A program made the translations under genes and the position numbers. From Pelagisphaera sp964404745 (GTDB lineage: Bacteria > Verrucomicrobiota > Verrucomicrobiia > Opitutales > Opitutaceae), in the NCBI GenBank assembly GCA_964404745.1, contig CAYOLG010000022.1:1-64000 (forward strand): a DNA stretch of 64,000 nt. The letters run 5' to 3'. Shown in pieces: positions 28,019-37,772 of this stretch. A model generated the notes under the pieces. It worked only from the letters and a program-made list of their open reading frames with translations, was not told the origin of the DNA and made no database searches. Position 1 is the stretch's first letter; each line of letters opens with the position of its first letter.

Positions 28019-29140
28019 TCACCGAGAGGTCGACACAGCTTCGAAGGACCCATCCAACCTCTTAGCTATGTAGCCTTTCAACTCTAAAAGCAAAAGAGCC
28101 GATGACACTTCTGATGCCGGACTGTCGATTTTTCTACCAATTCGATCGGCATCCAAAATCTCTCCACCGGAGAACAATTTAAGCACTCTAGATTCATCGG
28201 GACTCAGGTCATTGATATCGCTCCCTCGTTCTGGAGTTCCCAATCCATCAAGGCGAGGCAACTGGCACTCGTAGGCCAATTCATTCAGAAGATCGTCCAC
28301 GCTCGATAGCAATAGCGCCCCATCCCTTATCAAACGATTGCATCCTCGGCTTGTCTTCTGGTCAATCCTGCCAGGCACGGCGCACACCAGCCTCCCTTGC
28401 TCTCCAGCGAATTTCGCGGTTATCATAGAACCTCCTCTCAGATCGGACTCCACGACCACCACCGCCTTCGATAAGCCGCTAACCAATCGATTTCGCATCG
28501 GGAACGTCTGCTTGTCCGCCCGACGTCCAAATGGAAATTCCGAAATAACCGCGCACCGATCGCCAATTTCACGATACAAATCGATATTTTCAGGAGGATA
28601 GATAATGTCGATCCCACAGCCCATCACCGCCACCGTTAGGCCCATTTCGCTCTCCAAGGCTCCCTTATGAGCATGGGTATCGATTCCCCTAGCCAATCCA
28701 CTCGCGACGCAAATACCGGACTGCGAAAGTTCGCGGGAAATCCCTCTGGCAACGGACTGCCCATACAGGGTAGTCCTGCGGCTTCCCACAATCGCCACGC
28801 AAGTAGCCCTAAAGTCATATCCCCCTAACGCATACAATCCAATCGGCGGATCATGTATCTCTCTCAGGGCCCTAGGGTAGCGGCTATTGTCTCTATCGAT
28901 AAACTCGACTGAATGCTTCGAGGCGTTTCGCTTTTCCGTTCCTAGATCGAAATGCCGGCTCCAACCCAAGATCGAATCCACCGCATTCCGGGTGATGCCA
29001 GGCACGGCTCGCAACGCTCGCTCGTTTGCGGAAAGGATTTCTGCCGGATCACCACCAAAGGCATCGAGCAAGCGATTCAGAGAGATCGGGCCGATTGCTT
29101 TGAGCCCGTTTAGGATCCAGTAGGCATCGCTTCTATTCAT
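28019..29140 (-). CDS. dprA: DNA-processing protein DprA
   Basis: Binds incoming single-stranded DNA and loads RecA during natural transformation. 373 residues: a SAM-like helical N-terminus (about 1-70), the Rossmann-like core with VGSRRTT, GLARGIDTHAH, RNRLVSGLS and SDLRGGSMITA, and a C-terminal winged-helix DML1-like domain (about 310-365). Last gene of the pdxJ-acpS-nnr-dprA run; its first 8 bases overlap the nnr gene end. Confidence 0.95.
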   Translation of the reverse strand: MNRSDAYWILNGLKAIGPISLNRLLDAFGGDPAEILSANERALRAVPGITRNAVDSILGWSRHFDLGTEKRNASKHSVEFIDRDNSRYPRALREIHDPPIGLYALGGYDFRATCVAIVGSRRTTLYGQSVARGISRELSQSGICVASGLARGIDTHAHKGALESEMGLTVAVMGCGIDIIYPPENIDLYREIGDRCAVISEFPFGRRADKQTFPMRNRLVSGLSKAVVVVESDLRGGSMITAKFAGEQGRLVCAVPGRIDQKTSRGCNRLIRDGALLLSSVDDLLNELAYECQLPRLDGLGTPERGSDINDLSPDESRVLKLFSGGEILDADRIGRKIDSPASEVSSALLLLELKGYIAKRLDGSFEAVSTSR

Positions 29141-30743
29141 GGCTGAAACGGGGAGGAATCAACGCTTCCGAATAGCATTCAAGCAAATCAGTTGTCTCAA
29201 CGGCTACTTGGCCTTTTCGCGCCGCCAGCACATCCGCAGCTCTTCCGTGCCAATGCACCGCCTTGCAAGCGACGCCGAGGGGATCTTGGGGCGACTGAGC
29301 TAGTAATGCAGCCGTCATGCCTGCGAGCAAATCCCCAGAACCTCCTCGAGCCAGAGTCGAATTACCAGTCGTATTCAGATATAAATGATAACCATCGGAT
29401 ATGCGTGTCATTGGACCTTTGAGAGCGACAACGACAGAATTGGATTTAGCGTAATCTTTAACTTGCCTATCGAGATCTCGGATACTTCCACCCAGCTGGG
29501 CAATCCTTTTGAATTCTCCTAAGTGAGGGGTAATAATACATGGCCCCTGTATTCGATACATCACTCGGGTTTGCAAAGCATCGGCATCGACCACGGTGGA
29601 GCCCGACCAGCGCTTCAGGAGTTCTATCAAAAGGGAAACCGTATCCACATCATCCCCCATCCCGGGGCCTACTAGAATCGCGCTCGCCTTGGTCTGGATT
29701 TGGTCGAATAAATCTAATCCCCTTGAAGCTAGCCCTCCTGACCTCGTTTCCGGCCAGGGTAGCCACATCGCTTCCGGAGCCATTGGAGCCAAGTGGGCTG
29801 CGAGGCTCTCCGGAACGCAAACGGTCACCAATCCAGCCCCGCTTCGCAAGGCGGACTTAACGCTCATCATTAGGGCTCCAGGCATGCGCCTAGAGCCGGC
29901 TATTATAAACAGGTGCCCATAGGTTCGCTTCTCGACATTAGCCGGCCGCCTAGCTCTCAATCCGTCCAGCAGCGATCCCGTGGTCACTCGCAAGGGACTT
30001 TCGCGAAACCTATCGAATAATCCGATATCCAGATACCGTATACAACCCGTTGAAAAGCCACCAGCGACTTCCGCAATCGGTTTCTTAAAAATGCCCGTGG
30101 CAAACGTCGTGTCTGCTCGAAATACGATAGTATCCGACTCATCGCCAAAACCGCTGGGCATATCGACAGCCACTCGAAAACGAATTCTCTCTGAGCTATT
30201 AACTGCGGCAACCATCTCTTTTGCGGGTGATCGCATCGGCGGCTTAAACTGCATTCCGAGTAGTCCATCGATGCAGATATCGTAGGTTCTTTCTGCCAGA
30301 ATTTCGCCAATACCTGATTCATCCGACTGCTCCAGCAGTTCTCGGCAATCAACTATCTGGAGTTTCTCGCTATCCAAATAGCCTTCGAGAATTTCCAAAG
30401 CTCGCTGCGTATTCGCTTTTAACGCATTCCGAGCATCCGCCAATGCCAAGACCACCGAACTCGATCGCCCGGCGCGGGCCATTTCGGCGATAGCGAGGAG
30501 GGTATCCCCTCCATTATGGCCCTTGCCGATCAGTCCCAGTGTCTTCAATCCGATCGCTCCGTACCTGGTAAATTGATACTCCTCTAGAATCCCTCTTGCC
30601 AAGGCCCTCCCAGCCGTTTCCATGGCGCTCCAAACTTTCTCATCCGAATCGAGCAACTCCGATTCGTAAGCTTGCGCCTCTTCGCAACTCATAATCGGAT
30701 GCGAATTACTAAACGCTATCGACGGTTCGACACTCGGACTCAT
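29133..30743 (-). CDS. nnr: Bifunctional NAD(P)H-hydrate epimerase/dehydratase
   Basis: Repairs damaged NADH and NADPH. The 536-residue protein has an N-terminal YjeF epimerase domain (about 15-235; GKGHNGGDTLLAI) and a C-terminal ribokinase-like ADP-dependent dehydratase (about 240-530; GSRRMPGALMMS, GPGMGDD, DADALQ, TPHLGEFKRI, STLARGGSGDLLAGM). Length is normal for the fusion. Situated between acpS and dprA on the same strand. Confidence 0.95.
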   Translation of the reverse strand: MSPSVEPSIAFSNSHPIMSCEEAQAYESELLDSDEKVWSAMETAGRALARGILEEYQFTRYGAIGLKTLGLIGKGHNGGDTLLAIAEMARAGRSSSVVLALADARNALKANTQRALEILEGYLDSEKLQIVDCRELLEQSDESGIGEILAERTYDICIDGLLGMQFKPPMRSPAKEMVAAVNSSERIRFRVAVDMPSGFGDESDTIVFRADTTFATGIFKKPIAEVAGGFSTGCIRYLDIGLFDRFRESPLRVTTGSLLDGLRARRPANVEKRTYGHLFIIAGSRRMPGALMMSVKSALRSGAGLVTVCVPESLAAHLAPMAPEAMWLPWPETRSGGLASRGLDLFDQIQTKASAILVGPGMGDDVDTVSLLIELLKRWSGSTVVDADALQTRVMYRIQGPCIITPHLGEFKRIAQLGGSIRDLDRQVKDYAKSNSVVVALKGPMTRISDGYHLYLNTTGNSTLARGGSGDLLAGMTAALLAQSPQDPLGVACKAVHWHGRAADVLAARKGQVAVETTDLLECYSEALIPPRFSHE

Positions 30744-30757
30744 TGTTCACCCTTGGA

Positions 30758-31174
30758 TTAGGGTTGACCTATTATAGCGGCGACGGCGATGGCCGCATAC
30801 TCCGAATGCGATAAACTCAACGAGATGCGGACGCCTCCCACCCGCTCCAAAAATCGCTTTCCCTTTTCGTCTAATTCAACTTCTGGCTGGCGCCTTTCGC
30901 CGGTAACGACTCCTACGGACTTCCAATCGAAATACTCACCAATGCCTACCGTAAACGCTTTCGTAACCGCTTCTTTTGCGGCGAACCGAGCGGCCAAATG
31001 CTGGTCGGGAGTCTTCATCTTCATGCAGTACTGCAATTCCGATTCCGTATAGACGCGATCCAGGAATCGTTCGCCTTGTCGTTCCCGCAGGTCTTTGATG
31101 CGGGCGATCTCAACGATATCAGTACCGATTCCGATGAGAGGGCCGCCCGGAGGTAGGGCAAAATCAAGAGTCAT
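30758..31174 (-). CDS. acpS: Holo-[acyl-carrier-protein] synthase
   Basis: Transfers the phosphopantetheine arm from CoA to acyl carrier protein. 138 residues. GIGTDIVEIARIKD holds the metal-binding aspartate and AARFAAKEAVTKAF the glutamate. An N-terminal stretch of about 12 residues precedes the usual start. It follows pdxJ by 19 bases, an arrangement common in other bacteria. Confidence 0.94.
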   Translation of the reverse strand: MTLDFALPPGGPLIGIGTDIVEIARIKDLRERQGERFLDRVYTESELQYCMKMKTPDQHLAARFAAKEAVTKAFTVGIGEYFDWKSVGVVTGERRQPEVELDEKGKRFLERVGGVRISLSLSHSEYAAIAVAAIIGQP

Positions 31175-31193
31175 GGAAACCTAAGAGATCGAA

Positions 31194-31952
31194 TCAGGGC
31201 CCGATGATCAAGCTCTTCATGGTCCGAACCGCTTCTTCTAATCCAAATGTCACAGAACGGCTTATGATACTGTGTCCGATATTAAGTTCGTGTAGATTCG
31301 GAATCTCCCTCACCTCCAAAATATTCGTATAATTGATCCCGTGTCCTGCATTGACGATCAGGCCGCATTCGTCGCCTTTCTCGACTCCTAGGACCAGTCG
31401 ATCGAACTCTGCCGATCGGCTTGCCGTATAAAACGCATTAGCATAGGCTCCAGTATGCAGTTCAATGTGGCTCGCTCCTGTATCGGCTGAAGCGGCAATT
31501 TGTTCCGAGTCCGGATCGATAAACAGGCTTGTCAGAATTCCCGACCGCTTGGCGGCATCCACAATGGATTTAACACGATCCCAATTCCCCACGACATCCA
31601 ACCCCCCCTCAGTCGTCACTTCCTCTCGATTCTCTGGAACTAGGCAAATCGAGTCGGGAACGATCTCCAAAGCAAAAGATAGCATCTCGTCAGTCGCGGC
31701 CATTTCCATATTCAACCGGGTGCTGATCCGCTTTTTCAGATAGGCTACATCCGAACGCTGTATGTGTCTTTGGTCCTCTCTCGGATGGACTGTTATGCCA
31801 TCTGCCCCCGCTCGTTCCGCCACAAGGGCCAGGGAAATCGGATCTGGTTCGACCAACTCGGCCAGGGAGGCATCGGCATCCCGGTAACGAGCCTGGCGAA
31901 GTGTCGCGACATGATCAATGTTGACCCCCAATAGAATGTTTGCGTTAGACAT
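31194..31952 (-). CDS. pdxJ: Pyridoxine 5'-phosphate synthase
   Basis: Closes the ring of vitamin B6 from 1-deoxyxylulose 5-phosphate and aminoacetone phosphate. 252 residues, a TIM barrel. GVNIDHVATLRQARY, GADGITVHPREDQRHI, NLEMA-like NMEMAAT and ELHTGAYA, and AGHGINYTN are the characteristic segments. First gene of the minus-strand run to dprA. Confidence 0.95.
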   Translation of the reverse strand: MSNANILLGVNIDHVATLRQARYRDADASLAELVEPDPISLALVAERAGADGITVHPREDQRHIQRSDVAYLKKRISTRLNMEMAATDEMLSFALEIVPDSICLVPENREEVTTEGGLDVVGNWDRVKSIVDAAKRSGILTSLFIDPDSEQIAASADTGASHIELHTGAYANAFYTASRSAEFDRLVLGVEKGDECGLIVNAGHGINYTNILEVREIPNLHELNIGHSIISRSVTFGLEEAVRTMKSLIIGP

Positions 31953-32038
31953 GGATTATCAGATTTCTGGTCGATCGCGCGATCGCTGGAAAGACCCTGA
32001 TCACTTGTCCCAAGCTAGACAATCAAAAGTATATCGGA

Positions 32039-32767
32039 ATGACACAACCCAACACCAAACGAGAGAACCTCCTTCTCAATATTATTTTCAATATTGCCGC
32101 GCCGAGCATCACCTTTTCCAAACTGGATGATTTGCTAGCGAAGGTAGGAGCCCCCGATGTCCTAACGCCAACGCAGATTCTCATTCTGGCTATCTCCATG
32201 CCCCTGTCGTATGGAGTCTATGACTACATACAAAGACGGAACATCAATCTATTTTCCATTCTCGGCTTCGCCAATGTGGGGCTGACCGGCGTCATCGGAA
32301 TACTCGAGCTCGACGGAATCTGGGTCGCGGTAAAAGAGGCGAGTCTGCCGGGAATTTTTGGCATTCTTGTGGTGGCCAGCTCGAAAACCCAAAAGCCGCT
32401 CATCAAGACTATTTTCTATAATCCAGAGGTTATCGATGTCATCAAGATAGATGGAATCATTTCCGGGCGCGGCGAACAGGCGGCTTTCCAAAAGCTTTTC
32501 GATCTGGCCACCATCCTCTTCGTCGTGTCATCGGTTTTTAGCGTGGTCATGAATTTCGTTCTCGCGCGAGCAATCGTCACCAGCTCGGGAGGAACCGAGC
32601 TTTTCAACGAGCAGATGGGGCGAATGACCTGGTTATCCTACATCGTAATCGTCATTCCAGGCATGGCGATATCCATTGTCGCCATGTGGAAGCTGTATGC
32701 GGGAATCATGAAACTGACCGGCCTCAAGTTTGAAGAGCTCATCCACGCCGAGCACCACAAAAAGTGA
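32039..32767 (+). CDS. VC0807-like integral membrane protein
   Basis: 242 residues with several hydrophobic helices (about 15-35, 45-65, 70-95, 100-115, 155-180, 200-225). The start ENLLLNIIFNIAAPSITF and helix spacing resemble VC0807 family proteins, some of which are annotated as septation-linked; the function is not established. It stands alone, divergent from pdxJ and convergent with the phosphoesterase gene. Confidence 0.6.
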   Translation: MTQPNTKRENLLLNIIFNIAAPSITFSKLDDLLAKVGAPDVLTPTQILILAISMPLSYGVYDYIQRRNINLFSILGFANVGLTGVIGILELDGIWVAVKEASLPGIFGILVVASSKTQKPLIKTIFYNPEVIDVIKIDGIISGRGEQAAFQKLFDLATILFVVSSVFSVVMNFVLARAIVTSSGGTELFNEQMGRMTWLSYIVIVIPGMAISIVAMWKLYAGIMKLTGLKFEELIHAEHHKK

Positions 32768-32791
32768 CGGCGCTACTCTCGGCGCCATCCC

Positions 32792-33763
32792 TTAGCGGAT
32801 ATTCTTTTCGACAAGAACTTCGCTTATCCGGAAAACCGGAACGGAACGGGGGTAGACATCCACTCTAACCGCATGCATATTTCTAGCTCCAAATACCTCT
32901 AAGCGAGTGAAGTTTTCGATATTGTCTCGGCTCGTCCCAACCCGCTTCAAAGGCTTGTCTATTCGAAATACATGGGAATCTCCATGAACAAGTAGTACCG
33001 GCCCACCATAAGCAACCGTTAACTCCCTGAGCTGAGTCAGAAAGCGGATAAATCCCGCGTTCCACCCAGATTCGCCTGAATTGCCAAAGGGGTTGGCGTG
33101 TATGAATAAACAAAGTCCAGGCGACTTTCGAGCGATAGCTAGCTCAAAAATATCCGCTAGCCAGGCTTCATTGGCAGCATCCCGTTCCCGAAACTCGGCT
33201 ACTGCCCCTGGGATCTCGTCCTGGTTGTTATTTTGGCTACCGACTAAATGGAGGGTAGCAAAAACGACTTCCTGTATAAGCCAAAGTCGATTCTCCACAA
33301 ACCGATCCCAACGATAATTATCGGACTGAATCAACATGTCGAAGGATTCGCCGCCCCCTAGGGTTGACGAACCCGCGAAGAACTGTTCCCGCAACGCGCT
33401 TAGGCGTTCCAGTGGGTCCATACCACCCGCCGCCGCCCGATGGCAATCCGTCCATTCATTATCTCCAGGCGTGTACACCAACGGGTGATCGAACTTGGAG
33501 AAGCTCTTCCAGGCTCGCTCCATAGCCTCGTCAGAGCAAGGCGAGCCTCCCGATTTCGTATCGCCAACATGAGCCGTGAAGGCAGGGCTCTGGGCGTTGA
33601 TGGCCTCAATTACATGATCGAACCGCTTCAAGTCTTCTGGGAGCTCATAGGGCATATCGCCCAAAGCGCAGAAATGAAAGACCCTTTCTTCGGCAATTGA
33701 AGGGAGTCCTCGTCCGAGGATAACAGCCCCTAGATAAATCAAACCAGACAAGCAATGCTTCAT
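32792..33763 (-). CDS. Secreted metallophosphoesterase-like protein
   Basis: 323 residues with a signal peptide-like start (CLSGLIYLGAVILGRGLPSIAEE). Metal-binding motifs of the calcineurin-like fold appear in order: ALGDMPY, HVGDTKSGG, TPGDNEWTDC (GDNE/H), FIHANPF and VHGDSHVF (GH-like). The combination supports a phosphatase or nuclease outside the cytoplasm; substrate unknown. It lies 191 bases downstream of gltA on the same strand with no evident terminator between. Confidence 0.75.
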   Translation of the reverse strand: MKHCLSGLIYLGAVILGRGLPSIAEERVFHFCALGDMPYELPEDLKRFDHVIEAINAQSPAFTAHVGDTKSGGSPCSDEAMERAWKSFSKFDHPLVYTPGDNEWTDCHRAAAGGMDPLERLSALREQFFAGSSTLGGGESFDMLIQSDNYRWDRFVENRLWLIQEVVFATLHLVGSQNNNQDEIPGAVAEFRERDAANEAWLADIFELAIARKSPGLCLFIHANPFGNSGESGWNAGFIRFLTQLRELTVAYGGPVLLVHGDSHVFRIDKPLKRVGTSRDNIENFTRLEVFGARNMHAVRVDVYPRSVPVFRISEVLVEKNIR

Positions 33764-33954
33764 ATCTCTATACCTGTGCCCTCTCCAACAGATGCAAGTC
33801 TCGCTTTATCCAGGATGACTTCAACGTTCAAAGGTAGCTCATGCTGCGACCCTACAATGATAAATCCGATCTCGTCTACTATTTGGAAACTCCGTAAGTG
33901 GGAGATTTATAGGCCATTGCAAATTATGAATTTCGCAATCGCGCCTCGCATGAC

Positions 33955-35253
33955 CTAAGTCCGATCTCCCACAGGTATGTAATCTCTTTTGGCCTGACCT
34001 TGATAAATCTGACGGGGTCGGTTGATTCGACCCTTCGGATTCAAGGCGATTTCACGCCAATTAGCCACCCAACCAGGCATACGTCCAATAGCGAACATGA
34101 CCGTGAACATGTCAGCCGGTATTCCCAAGGCTCGGAGCACGATTCCGCTGTAGAAGTCGACATTCGGATAAAGATTGCGAGCGATGAAGTAATCGTCCGC
34201 CAAAGCCGCTTTCTCGAGATTCCTAGCTATATCCAAGCAGGGATCATTGATACCCAACTTGTTTAACAGATCGTCGCAGGCCTTGCCGATAATTTTAGCT
34301 CGCGGATCGAAGCTTTTGTAAACGCGGTGGCCAAATCCCATCAAGCGCTTGCCGCTTTTGCCGCTCTTCGCTTGCTCGATAAACCTGGAGCCATCATCAC
34401 CCGATTCTCTGATCTCTTCCAGCATCTTAATGACTGCCATGTTGGCCCCTCCATGAGCCGGCCCCCATAGAGCGCTCGAGCCAGCCGCAACGGAAGCAAA
34501 GAGATTGGCCCCTCCGGATGCGACCATCCTGACCGTGGACGTACTGCAATTCTGTTCGTGATCGGCATGCAATAAAAGCATCAAATCCAAGGCTCGGCTC
34601 ACCTCCGCCACGGGCACGTATGGCTTCCCCTCCTCCGAAAACATCATATGGAGAAAGTTATCCGCAAACGATAGTGAAGGGTCCGGCTGGTTACCCGGCA
34701 ACCCTTTTGCGATCCGATAGGACAACCCCGCAGCTGTCGCCGTCTGGGCTATCGCTGCCGCAGCGGCTTGATCAAAATTCTCCAGATCGCGGGCCCGATC
34801 ATTAGTGGCAAGATCCGAGTTGTAGCAGCTCATAGCGCTGAGCAAACACCCCAAGACTCCCATCGGAGGAGCCCCGTCAGGCATGCCTTTCAGAACCTCA
34901 CTCATGAGAGGCGATACCGCCGCATTTTCACGAATCCTGGCCCGAAATTGATCGAGCTCTTCTTGCGTTGGCAGGTCCCCATAAAGGATCATGTAGGAGG
35001 ACTCAAGGAAATCGGAAGACTCCGCTAACTGCTCTATGGGAATACCGCGATACCTTAATACGCCTTGCTCCCCATCGACGAAAGTGATCTCGCTTTGGCA
35101 GGAGCCTGTATTCCCGTAACCTTCATCGTAAGAAATATGGCCCGTGCTCGAACGAAGGGTTCTGAAATCAACCGCCTTCTCGTCTTCAACCCCGTGTATA
35201 ACAGGGAATTCAAATTCCTTTTCACCTAGCTTTAGAACAGCTTGCTTGCTCAT
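33955..35253 (-). CDS. gltA: Citrate synthase
   Basis: Condenses acetyl-CoA with oxaloacetate to open the TCA cycle. 432 residues, the hexameric Gram-negative type with an N-terminal beta extension (about 1-50). Catalytic residues appear in LLHADHEQNCSTSTVR, WGPAHGGANMAV, MGFGHRVYKSFDPRA and NVDFYSG. It lies 119 bases downstream of hisH; a possible promoter (TTTACA, 18 bases, TATCGT) can be drawn in the gap but is weak. Confidence 0.96.
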   Translation of the reverse strand: MSKQAVLKLGEKEFEFPVIHGVEDEKAVDFRTLRSSTGHISYDEGYGNTGSCQSEITFVDGEQGVLRYRGIPIEQLAESSDFLESSYMILYGDLPTQEELDQFRARIRENAAVSPLMSEVLKGMPDGAPPMGVLGCLLSAMSCYNSDLATNDRARDLENFDQAAAAAIAQTATAAGLSYRIAKGLPGNQPDPSLSFADNFLHMMFSEEGKPYVPVAEVSRALDLMLLLHADHEQNCSTSTVRMVASGGANLFASVAAGSSALWGPAHGGANMAVIKMLEEIRESGDDGSRFIEQAKSGKSGKRLMGFGHRVYKSFDPRAKIIGKACDDLLNKLGINDPCLDIARNLEKAALADDYFIARNLYPNVDFYSGIVLRALGIPADMFTVMFAIGRMPGWVANWREIALNPKGRINRPRQIYQGQAKRDYIPVGDRT

Positions 35254-35372
35254 CGTTTTCGGGCGTAATCAAAGAGTTTCCGTTTATTAGGGCTAATCGT
35301 AAACGCTAACGATAGCTTCTATCAGCCTTCAATGTAAAGCCCGAGAAAGCGCCAGGCTAACTATTAGCTAGG

Positions 35373-36017
35373 CTACACAGCGGTTGAGACCGGCTTATCG
35401 CAAATCGAGGCGAAGTTCGCGTAAATCTGGAGACCCTTTTTTTGGCTCTTCTCCGGGTGATACTGGCAAGCCAGAAGATTCCCACGAGCAATAGAGCTCG
35501 TAAACGTATGACCGTACTCAGTCGTCGTCAGTATTAATGAGGGATCCTCCGGTTTCGCATAGAAGCTATGCACGAAATAAAACCGGTCCGATGAAGGATC
35601 TAAACCGTTCCAAAAAGGCGAGCCCTCTTGCTTTAGAATCGCGGTGTTCCATCCCATGTGGGGAATCTTGAAGTTGGGCTTTGAGGCAAAACGGACCACT
35701 TTGCCCGTAAACACGCCCAATCCTCGAACGCCCCGTTCTTCGGAGAATTCGAACAGAGCCTGTAATCCGAGGCAAACGCCCATAAAGGGCCGCCCTTCAC
35801 GGATCCATCCGTTGACAAAATCATCGAACTTCGCGGCTCGCAAGCCCTCGACGCAATCCTCCAAAGCCCCAACACCAGGCAGAAGCAATCCCTGGACGTC
35901 GCCCACTTCATCTGGGGATTCCACTAGGACCGGGCTGACGCCCACCTTCAATAGCGCGTTCTCCACGCTGCGAAGATTGCCCATCCCGTAATTGATAACC
36001 GCTATACTGACACTCAT
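35373..36017 (-). CDS. hisH: Imidazole glycerol phosphate synthase glutaminase subunit
   Basis: Produces ammonia for HisF in histidine synthesis. 214 residues from the ATG at 36017 (an extra 15 upstream codons have no homology). VINYGMGNLRSVENAL begins the protein; FMGVCLGLQALFE carries the catalytic cysteine and CQYHPEKSQ the histidine-glutamate pair. Its partner hisF is not adjacent. Last gene of the his run, 79 bases after hisB. Confidence 0.94.
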   Translation of the reverse strand: MSVSIAVINYGMGNLRSVENALLKVGVSPVLVESPDEVGDVQGLLLPGVGALEDCVEGLRAAKFDDFVNGWIREGRPFMGVCLGLQALFEFSEERGVRGLGVFTGKVVRFASKPNFKIPHMGWNTAILKQEGSPFWNGLDPSSDRFYFVHSFYAKPEDPSLILTTTEYGHTFTSSIARGNLLACQYHPEKSQKKGLQIYANFASICDKPVSTAV

Positions 36018-36096
36018 TTCAGGTTTTCCAATGGGTGGTAGATTCATACCTTTTAAGGGCAATTCGAGAGAATCACCCGCTCCCGACTAAACCTTT

Positions 36097-36693
36097 CTAT
36101 AGCGATCCTTTCGTCGAGGGAAGTCGACCTTCCAATCGACCATCGATAGAAGTCGCGGAATCGAGGGCTCGAGCCAGACACTTGAAAATGCATTCGGCTA
36201 TGTGATGCGGTTCTTCCCCATACTCCAATTCGATGTGCAAATTAGCTCCTAACGTATTCGTGAACGCGCGACAAAACTCCTTTACCAGTATGATATTGAA
36301 ATCGCGAACATAGGAGGTAGGGCTCGATACTCGGTAATCCAAATAAGGCCGATTGCCCAAATCGATCGCTACACGGCCCAAACATTCATCCATGGGCAGG
36401 ATAAAGAAACCGTATCGCCGGATTCCTTTTTTGTCGCCTAACGCGTCTTTGAACAATTGTCCCAGAACGATTCCCGCATCCTCCACCGTGTGATGATAAT
36501 CGACGTCTACGTCGCCCTGCGCCGAGATATCTATATCGAACAATCCATGGGCGGAGAACAGCGTTAGCATGTGGTCAAAAAAGGGTACTCCCGTATCGAC
36601 CTTTGCATTACCAACTCCATCGACATTCAAGGAGGCCTCGATTTGAGTTTCCTTGGTTTCGCGCTTAAGCGACGCTATCCGGTTTTCAGCCAT
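36097..36693 (-). CDS. hisB: Imidazoleglycerol-phosphate dehydratase
   Basis: 198 residues, the monofunctional form without a phosphatase domain. The metal-binding histidine motifs are FFDHMLTLFSAHG, DVDYHHTVEDAGI, EFCRAFTN and EEPHHIAECIFKCLARAL. Its first 19 bases overlap the hisC end, indicating coupled translation. Confidence 0.96.
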   Translation of the reverse strand: MAENRIASLKRETKETQIEASLNVDGVGNAKVDTGVPFFDHMLTLFSAHGLFDIDISAQGDVDVDYHHTVEDAGIVLGQLFKDALGDKKGIRRYGFFILPMDECLGRVAIDLGNRPYLDYRVSSPTSYVRDFNIILVKEFCRAFTNTLGANLHIELEYGEEPHHIAECIFKCLARALDSATSIDGRLEGRLPSTKGSL

Positions 36694-37772
36694 TTTTCTA
36701 TGGTTTCGCTCAATCTGAGCATTTGATCTTCATCCCCGACACTGATTCTCAGGAAACTTTCAGTCAAGGCATGACCAGGAAAATACCGCGCTAGTATTCG
36801 GTTTCCCTTAAGAAATTCGAATAAAGCCTTCGCCACTTCCGGCCCTTTCTCACCCTTTCGGTCCACCGGCTCGACAAATAGCATATTAGCCTGAGATTCG
36901 TAGACAAACCATCCCAGCGCCCGAAACTCCTGGTAGTAAAAATCGCGAGTCCGAGTAATCTTTCCTACGATTGCTTGCAGATAGTTCTGGTCTTCAATCG
37001 CAGCTAGCGCCCCCACTTGGGAGAGCCTATTTACATTGTAGCTATCACGAACGCGATCGAGAATGTCGATAACTCCCTTTTCAGCCAATGCATACCCCAC
37101 TCGCAAACCCGCCAAAGCGTAGGATTTTGAAAGCGACCTGGTAATCACCAAGTTCGGGAACTCTGAAAGAAGCTCGACAGCATTTTCTCCAGCGAAATCC
37201 GCATATGCCTCATCGACCACAACGATCCCTTCAAACAACGAAACCAGTTGGCGAAGAACCTCATTCCCAAAACCAACCCCCGTGGGCGCATTCGGAGACG
37301 TGAAAAACAGGATACGAGCGTTGAGTCTGGAGATCGAATCCAAAGGGATCCCCATGGAGCGATCGAACTGAAGCTCAACGATGCTAGAGTTTTGTATCCC
37401 GCACAGTACTGGATACAGAGAATAGCTGGGATTCACCAAGGCAGCCGCCTGAGCGCTTCCAGAAAACGCCCTGACGAGGATGTTGAGAATATCGTCAGAC
37501 CCGTTTCCCAACATAACGTTTTCGGCATCAAGTTCATGCAAGTCTCCAATAGCCCTCCTCAAGGAAGCGCTAACAGGGTCCGGGTAGAGCCTCAAGTCCT
37601 CGCCTGCTGCCGCTTGGATAGCCTGGATGGCCAATGGACTTGGGGGATAGGGATTCTCGTTTGTATTCAGTTTTACCCAATCGCTCCCATCCGGCTGGAA
37701 GCCCGGCACGTAGGCGGATAGCGACTGGATGTTCTCTAACGCCATCCCAACAACTGTCTTCCGTGAATTCAT
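36675..37772 (-). CDS. hisC: Histidinol-phosphate aminotransferase
   Basis: A PLP-dependent class I/II aminotransferase of 365 residues. NTNENPYPPSPLA, GNGSDDILNILVRAF, SPNAPTGVG, VVDEAYADFAGE and the lysine region RSLSKSYALAGLRVGYAL are present. The ATG overlaps the hisD stop by four bases. It works in the histidine pathway step before hisD. Confidence 0.95.
   Translation of the reverse strand: MNSRKTVVGMALENIQSLSAYVPGFQPDGSDWVKLNTNENPYPPSPLAIQAIQAAAGEDLRLYPDPVSASLRRAIGDLHELDAENVMLGNGSDDILNILVRAFSGSAQAAALVNPSYSLYPVLCGIQNSSIVELQFDRSMGIPLDSISRLNARILFFTSPNAPTGVGFGNEVLRQLVSLFEGIVVVDEAYADFAGENAVELLSEFPNLVITRSLSKSYALAGLRVGYALAEKGVIDILDRVRDSYNVNRLSQVGALAAIEDQNYLQAIVGKITRTRDFYYQEFRALGWFVYESQANMLFVEPVDRKGEKGPEVAKALFEFLKGNRILARYFPGHALTESFLRISVGDEDQMLRLSETIEKWLKTG

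Noticed and set aside
32769..32786. GGCGC/GCGCC hairpin between convergent genes as a terminator
   Set aside because: No T tract on either strand; left unassigned.
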